Positions 1-11,129 of a DNA stretch of 64,000 nucleotides are shown here, piece by piece (position 1 is the stretch's first letter; each line of letters opens with the position of its first letter). The notes under the pieces are model-generated. The model searched no databases and was not told where the DNA came from. It was given only the letters and a program-made list of their open reading frames with translations. Both the position numbers and the translations under genes were made by a program. This DNA comes from Halichondria panicea (Eukaryota > Porifera > Demospongiae > Suberitida > Halichondriidae). Location: the NCBI RefSeq assembly GCF_963675165.1, contig NC_087388.1, forward strand, positions 3,016,800 through 3,080,799. Reading direction: 5' to 3'.

Positions 1-198
1 CCATCATGCATGGTAACAACTGAATAGGGAGTTACGAGGTTATGCACACAAATTAGGAAGGGGCGTGGTTACGTACAGCCACCATTTTGAGTGGCAAAAG
101 CACCATAAGAAGTAAGCTATATGGTACATGCATGATGAAGAGCTGCTGCGGCGCGCTAAGGTTGCAGAAACAGATATTCTAAAGGATCGAGCTTATCA

Positions 199-468
199 TT
201 TTATCGCTTTCCTTAGATATAGATCGCCGTTGTAAATGGATTGCTGCCACCAAGAGGAAGAACTGGGAGCCCAACCAACACAGTTTTCTATGCTCTGATC
301 ACTTTACGGATCCCACTTTACTACAGGCAGAAAGAGTTAGGATCCTCTCTCTCCAGACTTTGTTCCTAGTGTGTTCGAGTATACTGACAGTCCAATCAGG
401 GAAAAACAGTGAAAGCATTCAAAAAGTACCAAAACAGAAAAACTTTGTTGAAAAGGAAGGTTGCACAA
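199..468 (+). pseudogene. THAP-type zinc finger remnant of a P-element-like transposase
   Basis: Translated piecewise, this stretch resembles a THAP DNA-binding domain: FYRFP, then after a one-base shift LDIDRRCKWIAATKRKNW, then LCSDHF. These match the family pattern of FP near the start, a conserved Trp, and C-x-x-H-F at the end of the zinc site. The reading frame is broken and the first zinc cysteines are not visible, so the copy is dead. A basic Lys/Glu-rich stretch follows. THAP domains head animal P-element transposases and THAP9, and the fragment at 930-1105 looks like the matching C-terminus. A captured host THAP gene is the alternative. Confidence 0.5.
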
Positions 469-540
469 GAGAAAGCTGAGAGGAAAAAGAAGAGAGAGCT
501 GCAGAAGAAGAGAAAGCTGCACAAGAAAAGAGAACTGCAA

Positions 541-592
541 ATGTTGGGGGGGGGGGTATCCCCCCTTTCCCCCTGTATGACACCCTGGTACT
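541..592. repeat. Transposon terminus: G-run followed by TGTATGACACCCTGG
   Basis: A run of ten or more G, then TATCCCCCC, TTTCCCCC and TGTATGACACCCTGG. Nearly the same string occurs at 38,968-39,009, where it is one end of a 199-bp inverted-repeat element. This copy is therefore probably an orphan terminus of the same family. No matching left end was found upstream. Confidence 0.45.
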
Positions 593-929
593 GGATAGAT
601 GTAGGCTTTCCAAGCACGCAAATAAACGATCAAGAGCACAACAGAAACAGTAGCTGCTATATCCTAGGAACCAAGGACAAGATTTTCGAGATCCTGTTAC
701 ACTAAACAGTGGTAAAAAAATTAATACAAGTATCATGGCTATACTGTGTCGACTAAGCAGTATTTCACCATAACTGTCTTTCCTAGCAGTCATGTAAGCG
801 TTCCAACCCCTCTTCCTCGTATAAAGAACGTAAGCATACAATTCCAATTTAGGATGTCATCCATATAAATAATAGCATGCACTAGCTATTGAAACTTGGA
901 CATCCAGACTTCAACTTGCTCCAAAGCTG

Positions 930-1105
930 CTTGCTCTGCTAGGAGTAGAGTATCTCTTATGTCGCAAGACCCTCTCGAGCGCTATTTTTCCAAGCAGAGG
1001 CATCGTGGAGGCAGCAACGAAAACCCTACAGCAGCGCACAAGTCTCCTACAATGCATCCACACTCACTCAAGAGAGAGCAGTTTATAAAGACATCCAAAC
1101 GATGA
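930..1105 (+). pseudogene. C-terminal fragment of a P-element/THAP-like transposase
   Basis: The open frame contains SQDPLERYFSKQRHRGG followed by NENPTAAH. This resembles the C-terminal signature (DPLE-x-x-F-x-K-Q-R-x-RGG, then NPT) common in THAP-containing P-element-like transposases of marine invertebrates; I recall the pattern and have not searched for it. The frame ends in a stop soon after. The catalytic core between the THAP remnant and this piece is missing, so this is a deletion derivative. Product inferred from one motif only. Confidence 0.45.
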
Positions 1106-3389
1106 ACATTGAAAGCAGGAACTCCCCCATGGCAAGTTGTCATAGCCCGATTAAAGTTTGAAGTGTGCTGTGTTTATGCATCGTGAGCATAACATTACAT
1201 ACATTGTAGACTCAAAGTAATGTCAGCCTAACCAAACGTTAATTTCGAGCATTTTCGAGCATTTGGATATGTCAGTTTTGCACATATTGCCAACAACGAA
1301 CGAACAACTTGTAGTCGCTAGACGATGTGTGTTGGTTGTCTATGGCACAGAAGTGAAAGGCTAACGGTTATTTGACCCTGACCGAAACAAGGTATTTTAC
1401 AGTCGAGACGTGAAGTTATAATGAACTTGAGTTCGGACTGAGATATTTTGGAGGAGATATACCATGCCTGGTTAAGTGGTCACTGAGACAGAAGAACCTC
1501 AAAGGTCTCAGAGAATCCGACATTGACTATGCAGAAGGAGTATCTGTTGTCACTGGTGAACTGGATGAACTCGAGTCATAATTATGAAGACGTTGCTGCA
1601 AAGACCAAATGGGAATGAGCAAGTCTAAGATAATGACGTTTGGGAACTTGCAAAATCCTGTATATATATATATACATACAATTATTACGGTAATTACCAT
1701 ACGTTATTGTATGAAGGCACAGCTATCGGTTTCTGCGTCAAGCTAAAAAATACCACATGGTACCTACATGTACATCAAGACTGTAGTAAAGAAACTCAAG
1801 TCGCAACAAGAGATATCGTAGCTATTATAAGTCACAAGTCTGAAGAGAGTTTTTAAGACTATGATGAACGACATTAGCGAACACATGCAACTCAGCAAAA
1901 AAATTAGCAACCCAACAGCAGCAACATACAGCAAGTAATCCAAGCTGCTCTCACCCTACCTCCGACACATCATACTATAATTATAACCCATGGCCACCAA
2001 TGTATGCTCCACCAAGAGAGACCTGGACAGCCCAAGACTTACCAGTTCTACAATTGTTGGTCAATATTGGCAAACAGAAACGAAGAAAAAGACCCATGGT
2101 AGTCTACTCTGACTCTGACTCACTATGATTAGAAATCAATAGTATGGTTTAACTGTGCAACATGGGATTAGCACTCATAATTATACTACTTATAAGAATA
2201 ATTATCATAATTATCATGATCATGCATGCATGCATGTATTGTAATCTCTTGTATTGAATGTAACCAATGATCTATACAATATAGGGTAACAAGCAACTGT
2301 TAAGTGTCTCGCTACACCTTGAGTTGGCCATGCATGGTGTTTGATGACACAGAGCTTGCAAGATGTATGCTGTTGTTGGCAAAATGGGGGCTAAAAATAC
2401 CTCCATGCATGGGAAAGGAAGATTTGGACGGCAACGGAAGGTTTAACGCTGTAGTTAACAGCGCCTACAATGCAGGGCTCGGAGAAGAGTGCATGAATAA
2501 ATACGGACAGCCATGGTGACAATTAACATTCTGTATGTATGCTGATGCACGTGTATGAAAGCACCAACACCATTTGTGTGCATGTAGCACACAAGATGCA
2601 TGAGGCACACGTGCATCACACGTATTATATACCACAGCTAAAAGAGTCTCCTCACATTGGACAGCTTCAGAGCCCACTGCTCAGAATCCAGCACAAAGAA
2701 GTTTGATGAAAACGATGTGGATGTATTTCAGTACTACAGCCGTTAGATGTTTGCCTGACAAGCCTTTCAAGGCACACTTGCGTGATTGTTGGCAGTATTA
2801 CATGCTAGAAGAGACCGAAAAGCTTGAAGGAAGTGAGAACACCATCTCTCCTTGGAAAGCGATTTAAGAAAAACCAGACCAAATTGCTAAGTCGTTTGTT
2901 GTGACTGATATTGGCACGGTCAATGGGAAATGGCCCGTAGGCCTGTGCCAAATATTCGGGGAAAATTTTTTGAATAATAGGCACTGTGAAAATAGTTTAA
3001 CGATATTCATTGAGTTGCACATGCACAGTAGCTCAGAACACGCCCACATTTTACATTGCAGTAAATTTAATTTTTATGATCGTTAGTCCAATCAATGTTG
3101 AAACCACATTTTGTGTGCTAAAGTTTATTATTTCTCTGCTGAAATTAAAAAAGTAATGACTCAATCCCATTGTGCTATATAGTTTTATTTCGCAGCCGCG
3201 TATGTTGAATGATTTGAATAGGTGTCATCAATTTGAATAATAGGCTGATGAAGTTGTATAATAGGCGGATCCAGTGCAAATAAAAAAATTTGAATAGGTG
3301 AAAAACTTTGAATATTTGGCACGGGCCTAGAACTCAAATGAGAAGAAACAAAAAATCAAACGGGAATTGAAAGAACAGAGGAGTACGAA
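1106..3389. other. Gene-poor stretch, no supported gene
   Basis: About 2.3 kb of AT-rich sequence with only short spurious open frames. An ATGCATGCATGC microsatellite lies near 2,222. The 71-residue frame at 2,304-2,519 has no recognisable domain or splice context and is not called. Confidence 0.5.
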
Positions 3390-4012
3390 GATGTTTTTGT
3401 AAGGGGGTGCTTTACAAATCTGGGGGTCCGGGGGCTTGCCCCAGGAAAATTTTGGCACTCTACATTCCCGGAGATTAATTCTGAGCAAATTTGGTATAAA
3501 ATTATCAGTATCAAAATTTTTATGCTATATACTTTAAATCTATAGAATCTGTTAAGTGGGTATGAATATACAATAAAAAAGATTGCATTGCATGTGTCAT
3601 TGTACTTCGGAGGAACGTTTTAATCTTCGCAGTGAAGAAAACGAACGTTTTAACTACGTCTACAGCATGTCTATTTTAGGATCCAATTACACTTGACCTA
3701 TAGTCTAGCTACCCTCTTTAGTAGCTGTTCATGGCTACCATTAATGTCAAAAATGAGAGGAGACTTACTTGTTGCAGATTCGCGCTCGCAATGTGCTTGC
3801 TCTTTATAAGAGATATCTACGATGTGGTTCATCTAGCTGACCTTTGTACTGTGTACGTAACTATGCTAGTATAGCTAGCTTAGTAACTAATAGCTAGCTA
3901 CTAGCTGGACTTCTAGCTAGCTGCTCTGAACTTCATGGAGCAAGTAGGTAAGGTAGCTTGAGATAAGGGGGTGCTCCAGCACCCTGAGCACCCGTGCTTC
4001 CTACGCCACTGA
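3390..4012. repeat. Partial copy of the CAGGGGCG-type transposon family
   Basis: The left part (GGGGGTCCGGGGGCTTGCCCC, AAAATTTTGG, GAGATTAATTCTGAGC) parallels 45,855-45,930 inside the element at 45,777-47,124. The right end (GGGGGTGCTCCAGCACCC then CCTACGCCACTG) matches the right end of that same element. The left terminus is not intact, so this is a truncated copy. Between the two ends lies TAGCTAGC-rich sequence. Confidence 0.5.
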
Positions 4013-4430
4013 AGAAGTGTTTGGGTCTGAACAATTGCCGTGTGTACCTGATGGAGATCCCTTCGATCAATTCTAGTGATTCTGACTTTGATTCAGAAAC
4101 TGAATACTCCATCTCTTGTGGCGAGTATTCTGAAATTATTATCCTAAACATTCAAGTCATTATTAATTTTTATCAAACTCTGCATGTGTTTAGGTTATAT
4201 ATCAGCATTGTGTTTCCTTTGATGCATATTCTGTTGATAACAAGGCCCTTATCATCGGAACACTTCAATACGGATGTACAGGGGATATCCAGGCTTCCCT
4301 GAAGTAGATCAGATGCATATTGTCTGGGAGAACAAGTACGGTAGGCCTTTGAACAGAGTGTATTGAACAGCTTTGAAAGTGGAGCAATCACTCAAGATCA
4401 GTACAAAGAATTCCAGGGTAGAGTAGAAGA

Positions 4431-5003
4431 GGGTATTATGAGATGGAACCAATTATGAGACAGCTGTTTAAAACGGGAGTGCTTCAGCTATTCTGTCTGC
4501 AGTTAATAGCACTACCACTCTAGTATTTTTTTCCAAAAGAAATTTGGAGTTGTATGCTTGTGTTGACAGAGATACCACAATAGTTTGTTTAAGTACAGAA
4601 TTTAATTGGAAAAAACATTTTTAATTGACCAAATTTAAGTGGGTGCCAAATGTTTGTAGTAAAATTCACTAGGTATCAGTTAAAACAGGAGTAACTGTTT
4701 TTATAGGCAAAATAATCACTATATTTTAATATCAAAAAGTTCCAGATATGTTAGAACAGCCAATTAGCGTTAAAATTAATTAATTGCAATGGTGTCTCGT
4801 AAATACCCCCCCCTGTCTCATAATACCCAAACCACTTTGAACACTAAAATGCTAGCATTAGCTGCAAACAAAGCACTGTCACTAATTTTTTTGCTTACAT
4901 GCAAAGCATATTGACCATAATAGTTAGTGAACAGGCTATTTAGCTCCCTCAAGATTACTGCAAGACAGGGGGGTCAGACACATTTAGAGGTCTCATAATA
5001 CCC
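4431..5003. repeat. Inverted GGGTATTATGAGA motifs, possible small transposon
   Basis: GGGTATTATGAGAT at 4,431 is mirrored by TCTCATAATACCC at 4,991-5,003, with a further inverted copy near 4,815. A 13-bp terminal inverted repeat about 570 bp apart fits a non-autonomous DNA element. The extra internal copy may be an older terminus or a nested element. No coding content seen. Confidence 0.35.
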
Positions 5004-5159
5004 CCTTGTACTCTACAATTTTTGTTGACATTAAGAATTTAAGAAGAAGAAATGGCATAATTTGTGCGTGTATTCTTATAATTATCATAACTATTCAGGA
5101 TAACCAGTCTGTAATCCACTGATTGCATTGTTCAGCTGTAACAGCATTAAATGCTGCTA

Positions 5160-5930
5160 ATTAAGAAGTGCATGGCTTAGGATCTGCCAAATTTCGTCAT
5201 GGTCTTTCAGATAGTACTTAACAGAACTGAAAGTTTCTTCAATTGGCATCATATCAGGGCTGATGGAGGGGTGTAGGTAAAGGACAAGAATACCAGCACT
5301 TCTAAAGAGGTCCTTCACGTGCTGTACATGATGTATAGAGCAGTTGCAGGTTTATTCCATCAAATGGTAGCATTTCAGGAAGTAGACAGCCTCTAACAAA
5401 GTCATAAAAAGTATTGCCATTGGTGGTCCCTGTTAACAATTCTGTTGTCACGACAGATGAGCATATATTGCTTCGCTGCACAGTGTTATAACCTCCAAGA
5501 TGAACTTTCTGATGTGATCTTTAAAGACCACTACACCCAGTTTCATACGAACACAAAAACATCTGTCTGAACAGTTGTACTTCACTCATATACTTCCCAC
5601 GACTTGTAATGAACCTTTGCTTTGCACCTGATGCAATTTCTTCCCATGCCTGTGTATTACTCGGCATATCGTTGATGGCGATACCTCCTTCATCAATTGC
5701 AAGAGCAATTTCTCTGAGATATACAGAAGTGTTTTCCAAACAATAATTTTTTGCCAAGCAGGTTGTAATTTAAATTTTCGGTGGAAAATGCATGATTGCG
5801 GTTGGTTTTCGAGACAAATCCTGCCACACAATGTGTGTTCAAAAGTACTTGAAATCAACAGTAAACTATGGTTTCCGTATTTACTACCAACAGGTTGTAA
5901 TTGAATAATTTGATTGCAGCAAAGTACCAC
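5160..5930 (-). pseudogene. Decayed IS630/Tc1-mariner-like DDE transposase
   Basis: Read on the minus strand, three blocks appear in changing frames. The first is a helix-turn-helix-like piece with SPSTICRVIHRHG. The second is RGKYMSEVQLFRQMFL, leading to the region that normally carries the first catalytic Asp (usually WIDETG). The last is LFRSAGILVLYLHPSISPD then MMPIEETFSSVKYYL, the typical C-terminal signature (YSPDLNPIE-x-x-F-x-x-VK). The first catalytic Asp block is disrupted and at least two frameshifts and stops separate the blocks. This family moves by cut-and-paste into TA sites. Family assignment is good; the copy cannot be active. Confidence 0.65.
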
Positions 5931-5994
5931 TAATTAGAAAAAATTTGCATATTCAAGCTTTGAAGTGGCCACTGCTAATGAGGTGTCTATCCAA

Positions 5995-6052
5995 CTAAGA
6001 AACCTGCTAGCAGGTCACTATCTGAGTTAGTGACCTGCTAGCAGGTTTCTAA
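5995..6052. repeat. Perfect hairpin around CCTGCTAGCAGG
   Basis: CTAAGAAACCTGCTAGCAGG is followed by GTCACTA, a short loop, and the reverse complement ending in CCTGCTAGCAGGTTTCTAAC. Each arm itself contains the palindrome CCTGCTAGCAGG. It shares the CTAAGAAACCT end with the hairpin at 6,937-7,060, so the two may be related foldback elements flanking the fragment between them. Confidence 0.55.
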
Positions 6053-6138
6053 CTAGTACCCACAGGTTTCTAACTAAAACCACAGATGCATGAATATAAT
6101 TAAAATCAGACAGATTACAATCATTTTTAAGCACAAAA

Positions 6139-6856
6139 TTAATTAGAAGACAAATTGATTGTTATATTAGTTCCACCAGAAATAGAAATAGTAGGCAGCA
6201 TGGTCTTCTGAGCAGTTTCGGTTTCTTTGCTTTTCTGAACAGGTTCAGCAGGCTCAGCAAAAGATCGCACATCATCAAGGCATTTTCGCTTTGGCACAGA
6301 CTTCGTGTTAAGAACGTAGCGCTTTATTTCTTGACATAGCCCAGTCAATCCATAACTTGACAGCCCATTGTGTACAACTCTTAGTTTTTTGCGGAATGCT
6401 GCTTTTCTTAATACTATCAATATATTTTTGTTTTTTTGGGGAAGCGTAACGAGAAACTGTAGCTGTAGTAGAGACAGCAGTGACAGCAGTGGTGGAAGTA
6501 GTACCAGTAGTGGAGTCAAAGCTTGCAGTTTGAGAATTGGTTATAGCAGCATCAATTAAATAGTCGACTTGAGTGAGCAAATCATCACTTATCGGAGGGA
6601 AATCCAATAGATTTTCTTCAAATTGGTTCAAATACTCGTCAGTTTGTTGCGTTGACAGGGCCTTGTAGGGATCGCCCATTTGGGAGCTGGTTACTTGTAT
6701 TCCACCAACGATACGGTCATCTGGTTCATCAAAAACTGACTCCCAATTAAGTCTGATGGGGTGCTCCGCTCTCCAACTACAAAAGGTACATCCAGGACCA
6801 GTACAGTCGTGGTACATTGAGCTAAAATCTTTGGGCTCTCTAAATTTGAAAGACAT
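6139..6856 (-). pseudogene. Crypton-derived (ZMYM/QRICH1-like) N-terminal fragment
   Basis: A 182-residue frame begins near 6,856 and has an N-terminal CxxxxCxFC cluster (CTGPGCTFC), an acidic middle, a Ser/Thr-rich linker, and then RYASPKKQKY...SSIPQKTKSCTQWAVKLWIDW. The pattern of IPxKT followed by W-A-V-x-x-W-x-x-W resembles the start of the SAM-like region in Crypton tyrosine recombinases and their domesticated relatives (ZMYM2/3/4, QRICH1, KCTD1-type proteins). The frame then breaks and a second frame continues to 6,139. The recombinase core is absent. The family link is by remembered pattern and needs a profile search. Confidence 0.4.
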
Positions 6857-6936
6857 CTCTTTTTACTAGCTTGAAACTCTCTTTTTTGAATGAAACTAAT
6901 CTCATTAAACCTCAAAAATGCATTTTCTAAGCGAGA

Positions 6937-7060
6937 TAGACCATGTGTAGTACGGCTTCTTAGCTGGATAGTAACCCTCGGGAGTGGTTAGTGGCTTCTG
7001 CAAGTCACTACACTCCCTCAGGTTTACTATCCAGCTAAGAAACCTACTACACATGGTCTA
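6937..7060. repeat. 124-bp foldback element (TAGACCATGTGTAGTA ends)
   Basis: Long near-perfect arms begin TAGACCATGTGTAGTA and run through CTTCTTAGCTGGATAGTAA. They are mirrored by TACTATCCAGCTAAGAAACC and TACTACACATGGTCTA, around a short centre containing GGGAGTG and CACTCCC. It encodes nothing; the shape is that of a MITE or foldback transposon. Confidence 0.6.
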
Positions 7061-7574
7061 ACTAATACTTAAACAATAATTGAGCAGTTTACCACAATTC
7101 AAGTTTTCTCAGTCTCCATTCCTCAGCTTATACCTACTCCCTTTGTTGATGATGGCCCTCCGAACTCTACTAAGAGATGCTGAAAAACAAAACAGTAAGT
7201 TTGTACATCCACGCGCACTAAGTTAAGTTTGTATGTACTTATTTATACATGTACTTAGCCCTAAACTGTATGTAGAATTTGTTTGGCACAAATGGGCTCT
7301 GCTAAATTGTAATTTACTCAAATGCAGAAAAGTATTAAGATGAGGATAGTGTTTGTGTGGTCAATTCTTCTGACGTGAAAAATCCTCCTCCAGAAAAAGC
7401 AGTGATCGTTATTCAATGGCAAATATGCAATGCTGAAATTGGTGAGTCAGGGCTTTAATGTAATACATACAAAAGTAGGATATTTATTGTAGGCAATTTT
7501 TTGGACGACATGGACTGTGTACACTGATCACGCGGCACGTCTCTCAATCCTCAATACAGCACAACCATCTGGGG

Positions 7575-7891
7575 GTGGGCACTGACCATCCAGGAAATGG
7601 ATTGGCAAACGAAATTGCTGCCAACCCAGTTGAAGCTGAATTCGATGTTCGAGAGTCACCTGGACCCTTAGTAGAAACAGATGACACACTGACTCCACGA
7701 CCTTTAACTGCTAACGAACAAGCTGGTAACAACATATTGTTTACGTTGAGGACCACAATGAAGTACCATGAGCAAAGACTGCCAGTTTTGTTTGATACTT
7801 GGCTCACTACATCACCCGTGACTGGGACCAGAACAAGACTTTCTAGATGGAGTGTACACACCGCCATTTGCCACCCTGCCAAAACTACTTG
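7575..7891 (+). pseudogene. Fragment resembling a fringe-family glycosyltransferase
   Basis: The 105-residue frame contains NNILFTLRTTMKYHEQRLP followed by VLFDTWL. This resembles the conserved start of fringe-like beta-1,3-glycosyltransferases (I/V-x-VKTT-x-K-x-H-x-x-RL...TW). The DDD metal-binding motif and the rest of the catalytic domain are not seen downstream before sequence similarity is lost. It could be one exon of a gene I cannot assemble, or a broken copy. Confidence 0.35.
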
Positions 7892-8639
7892 AGGATAATT
7901 ATAGATTCAAGAGACCTTCCTCTTCAAAAGAAAAAAGACAGGAAAAGAAAACAAAACCCCTAAAAAGACGTGTCCCAAAAAAAAAAAGTATAAAGGTATG
8001 ATACAATACTTGTACAATAAAGAAAAAGTAAAAAGGTATGATACAATACTTGTATAATTACATGTATAATTATGTGTATTATATCAATTTCCCCTCGCCC
8101 AGAACCATTTTTTTTTCAAGATTCAATCTTCTATCTCCATCCCATCCCTAATTTTGAGACTAATAGCTCCCAATATGGGGTAAAAACAACAGCTCTGACT
8201 CAGAAACTGGTCAGTAAAGCAAAAAAACTGCATAGTAATGTCTGTACCACTTGCTTTGTAGGTCCCTTGACTCTGGACATTACTGTAATGAAGTTGTACT
8301 TAGAAATCTCCAGACTGGACCAACAAAATAATGTCTAAAACTAAAACCAGCAACAGATAACTGCAAAACTTAACGATCTTTACAAACGTTCGACGTTCAA
8401 CCCACCAGCAATGTACAACACCCCAGCAAACCCTTTGTGCCAGCCAGTTGTAAAGAGGGGCACTTGCTTGTAAGCGTTCTAGATAGTATGTAGATATCAG
8501 ATAGGCCTGAAACATTGTAGACAGCTCATTATTTATGAATACGTTATGTGCTACTGTACACGTATCACATAGTCAAAATCCAGTTAGCCTTGCCTTCCCA
8601 AACAAAAAAGTGTCCCAATCCAAACAATATCAGGTGTTG

Positions 8640-8844
8640 TCTAGCTCAAACAGCACGATTTGAATTTCTGTTAAAACCAGCTGTCTTTATATTGGCCACT
8701 TTACCATTGTGGGAGCAGCTCGGAATAAATGGATTGCTTTCTTTGTACAATATTCGCAGTGCATCCCCTGCAAAGGTCCTCTCAATGCTGACTGATGTGA
8801 ACTTAAGCAATCCAAACGAGGAAACAGTGTTTGGGTACCTTTAA
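8640..8844 (+). pseudogene. Unrecognised open frame, probably transposon-derived
   Basis: A protein-like frame includes LPLWEQLGINGLLSLYNIR, SASPAKVLSMLTD and NPNEETVFGYL before a stop. Composition and helix-like patterning look like real coding sequence, but I recognise no family. There is no obvious start, splice context or partner exon. Its surroundings are transposon debris. Confidence 0.3.
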
Positions 8845-9853
8845 CAGTTTATACATTGTTTTCAAAGTCGTGCAGAAAAAATGCTCAATTTTAGCATTTG
8901 ATCATGCATTTTTACTATAATAATTTCATCGGAAGCATGGATGGAGATGAGCTTAGAAAATGACTTAGACTTAACTAGCATAAAATCGAAAGTTGTATTC
9001 CTAACATATTTGCCACCAAAAAACAACAAAATGCAGTATTTCTCAGAACTTACTAGTAGCCCCGACTTCCGTTGAAGCTCAAAAGATGAGCAATATACTC
9101 AGGTACATGCACAACAAATTTCAGATCCAAATAAGCTACTTCTATTCCTAACATATTTTTGGGGGTACACATCTTCAGACAGCCATTTCATAGTGATGAT
9201 GTCATATGATGTAACAGGTGGTGGTCCAATGGGAGCGCCAATAGTTGAACTTTCAGTACCTGCACTCAAATAGATCATATCACGTTTACTTCAGAAGATA
9301 TGCCACAAAATGTGAAAAAAATGATATAAAAAAATCTACTGTCATTGGTTGTTGCACTGTACATGAGGTCTGTCACTTGAATTGTGTCATCCACATACGA
9401 AAAATATCTTGCATTCGTTCGAGAGTTCCGGGCACACTTAATGGAAGACAGCTCGTGGATAATGAACGCTTGTTGAACTCTGATCTTGAACTGATGAACT
9501 TAATTTCGTATTGTTTTGTATTTATATTGGAGGCCATCCACATGAATTATTAAACTTTGATCTTGAACTGCATGTATATATAATTACGTTAGAGGCTCTG
9601 CCATTTGGCATCCTTGAGTTGTGCGAATGTTTGTGAACTCTGATCATAACTTCTTATTAGTTAATTTCGTATTCCGATAAACCATTAGGCTAATTATAGT
9701 GAATAAATTACCTGATTGTTTATAAAATTTAACATAAATTAATGTTCCAACTTATGATTCTCGACCTATATAAATAATAGTTAGACACGGTTTAGGTCTA
9801 AATCACGTGGAAACTTCCTAAACAGTGTCTAAGCATTTTAGATCATAGCAACA
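8845..9853. other. Gene-less stretch
   Basis: AT-rich sequence with short, compositionally ordinary frames. The 102-residue frame at 9,245-9,553 has no recognisable domain. Nothing further is supported. Confidence 0.4.
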
Positions 9854-10176
9854 ACGCTCATACGCCTGACAACAATGGTTTGAACGCACATCAATGGATT
9901 CTGAGCCACACCTCCAGCTCTGTCTTTGCAGCAGCAACCAGCCCCACCTTTCTATCTGCTCTGCAAGACAAAGAGTTCGTAGACTATTTGCTCTCCTCCA
10001 CAGCCAGTGAGAACCTACTTACTGCTCCAGTGGCAAAGAAAGTAAGAACATTCGCTTCCCCAAAGTCAAGTAAAGAAGTAGAACAAGCAAGAAAGGAAAC
10101 AATACCAAAGAAAACACTCATTGTCATCAAGTATTGCTTATTATTATGTACTTTTATTATGGTTATTATCTTATCT
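9854..10176 (+). pseudogene. Second Crypton/ZMYM-like N-terminal fragment
   Basis: The frame reads HQWILSHTSSSVFAAATSP, LSALQDKEFVDYLL, then VRTFASPKSSKEVEQARKET followed by IPKKT, where the similarity ends near a possible splice or break point. The FASP-x-K...IPKKT pattern parallels RYASPKKQ...IPQKT in the minus-strand fragment at 6,139-6,856, so both probably come from the same protein family. The Trp-rich segment that should follow is not in frame. Function cannot be claimed. Confidence 0.35.
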
Positions 10177-10313
10177 TGATCAAATCTTTGCTACATGATT
10201 TTCTATTGAAGTACATGATTTTCTAAGTAAGTACATGATTTTCTAAATTGGATAGAACATTTCCTCTAACCAATCAGATTGCAGTATTTATGACAAACAT
10301 GATCTAAGTTATA

Positions 10314-10426
10314 GTTATTGACTGGTTGACTAGTAATTATGGCTTATAAACAACCAATGCCGAGGGCGCAGCCCGAGGCTGAGATTGTTTATAAACCATA
10401 ATTACTAGGCAACCAGTCAACAACTG
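10314..10426. repeat. Hairpin element with CGAGGGC/GCCCGAGG loop
   Basis: The left arm GTTATTGACTGGTTGACTAG, then TAATTATGGCTTATAAACAA, is mirrored by TTGTTTATAAACCATAATTA, then CTAGGCAACCAGTCAACAAC. The loop is CCGAGGGCGCAGCCCGAGG, itself a small palindrome. The same loop style recurs at 10,903-10,960, suggesting one MITE group. Confidence 0.6.
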
Positions 10427-10902
10427 ATTTATTTACTGCAAAAACAGCAAAACAGTCATTTGAACATCAGTGGAGACAGTCAAACTTGCTCTCACAGCCT
10501 CAGAATTATGCAGTTAGAACAGTTACAGCCATGCATAAACTTTGACCAGACCCGCCCACCACTAAATGCAGCTGCAAGGTTTGTACATGTAGCTCTGAAC
10601 TAGTCTGTTATTGTCAACAACACCACAGTCTACTTGTAATCCTCTACTTCTGAGCCACAGCCTTGACTACTGAGAAAGCACAGAGCAAGAATTTGACTAC
10701 AGGCTTCAGCTAGTTCAATACTGTCAAGCTTACACAACATTTTTGAATTTTATTGCGTGCAATGTACCAAATTTTGTCAAGATGGATCATATCAATTCAA
10801 ATCTGCTGAGGAAGTAGATTATAAGAATAGTGCCTGGGGGAAGTAATTATATAATATAATTACTGAACATCACCTAGGATACGGACTGAATCAGTAAATA
10901 AG

Positions 10903-10960
10903 TGTTATAGTGTCCCAAAGCTCGAGGGCTTTAGCCCGAGGGATGAGGGACACTATAACC
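10903..10960. repeat. Short hairpin with GAGGGCTTTAGCCC loop
   Basis: TGTTATAGTGTCCC is mirrored by GGGACACTATAACC around CGAGGGCTTTAGCCCGAGGG. It is the same architecture as the element 500 bp upstream but has different arms. Confidence 0.55.
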
Positions 10961-11129
10961 ATAGATACCGAATGCACATGTTCTAACTGATTTAGATCCC
11001 AAAACCTATTGGCTACTAGAAATGCACTAGCTTAGCAACAGTCAACCTATATAAACAGCCAACCTAGCAACTGCATCATTATTCTTTTGAAAACTAATAT
11101 CTGAAGTTGGTATCTCTGTGTATCTACTA

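Noticed and set aside
396-847. Several minus-strand frames with Leu/Ser-rich translation
   Set aside because: They are complements of the Lys/Glu-rich and G/C-run sequence and have no domain.
2304-2519. 71-residue plus-strand frame
   Set aside because: Protein-like in parts but with no recognised domain, partner exon or splice signals; not enough to call a gene.
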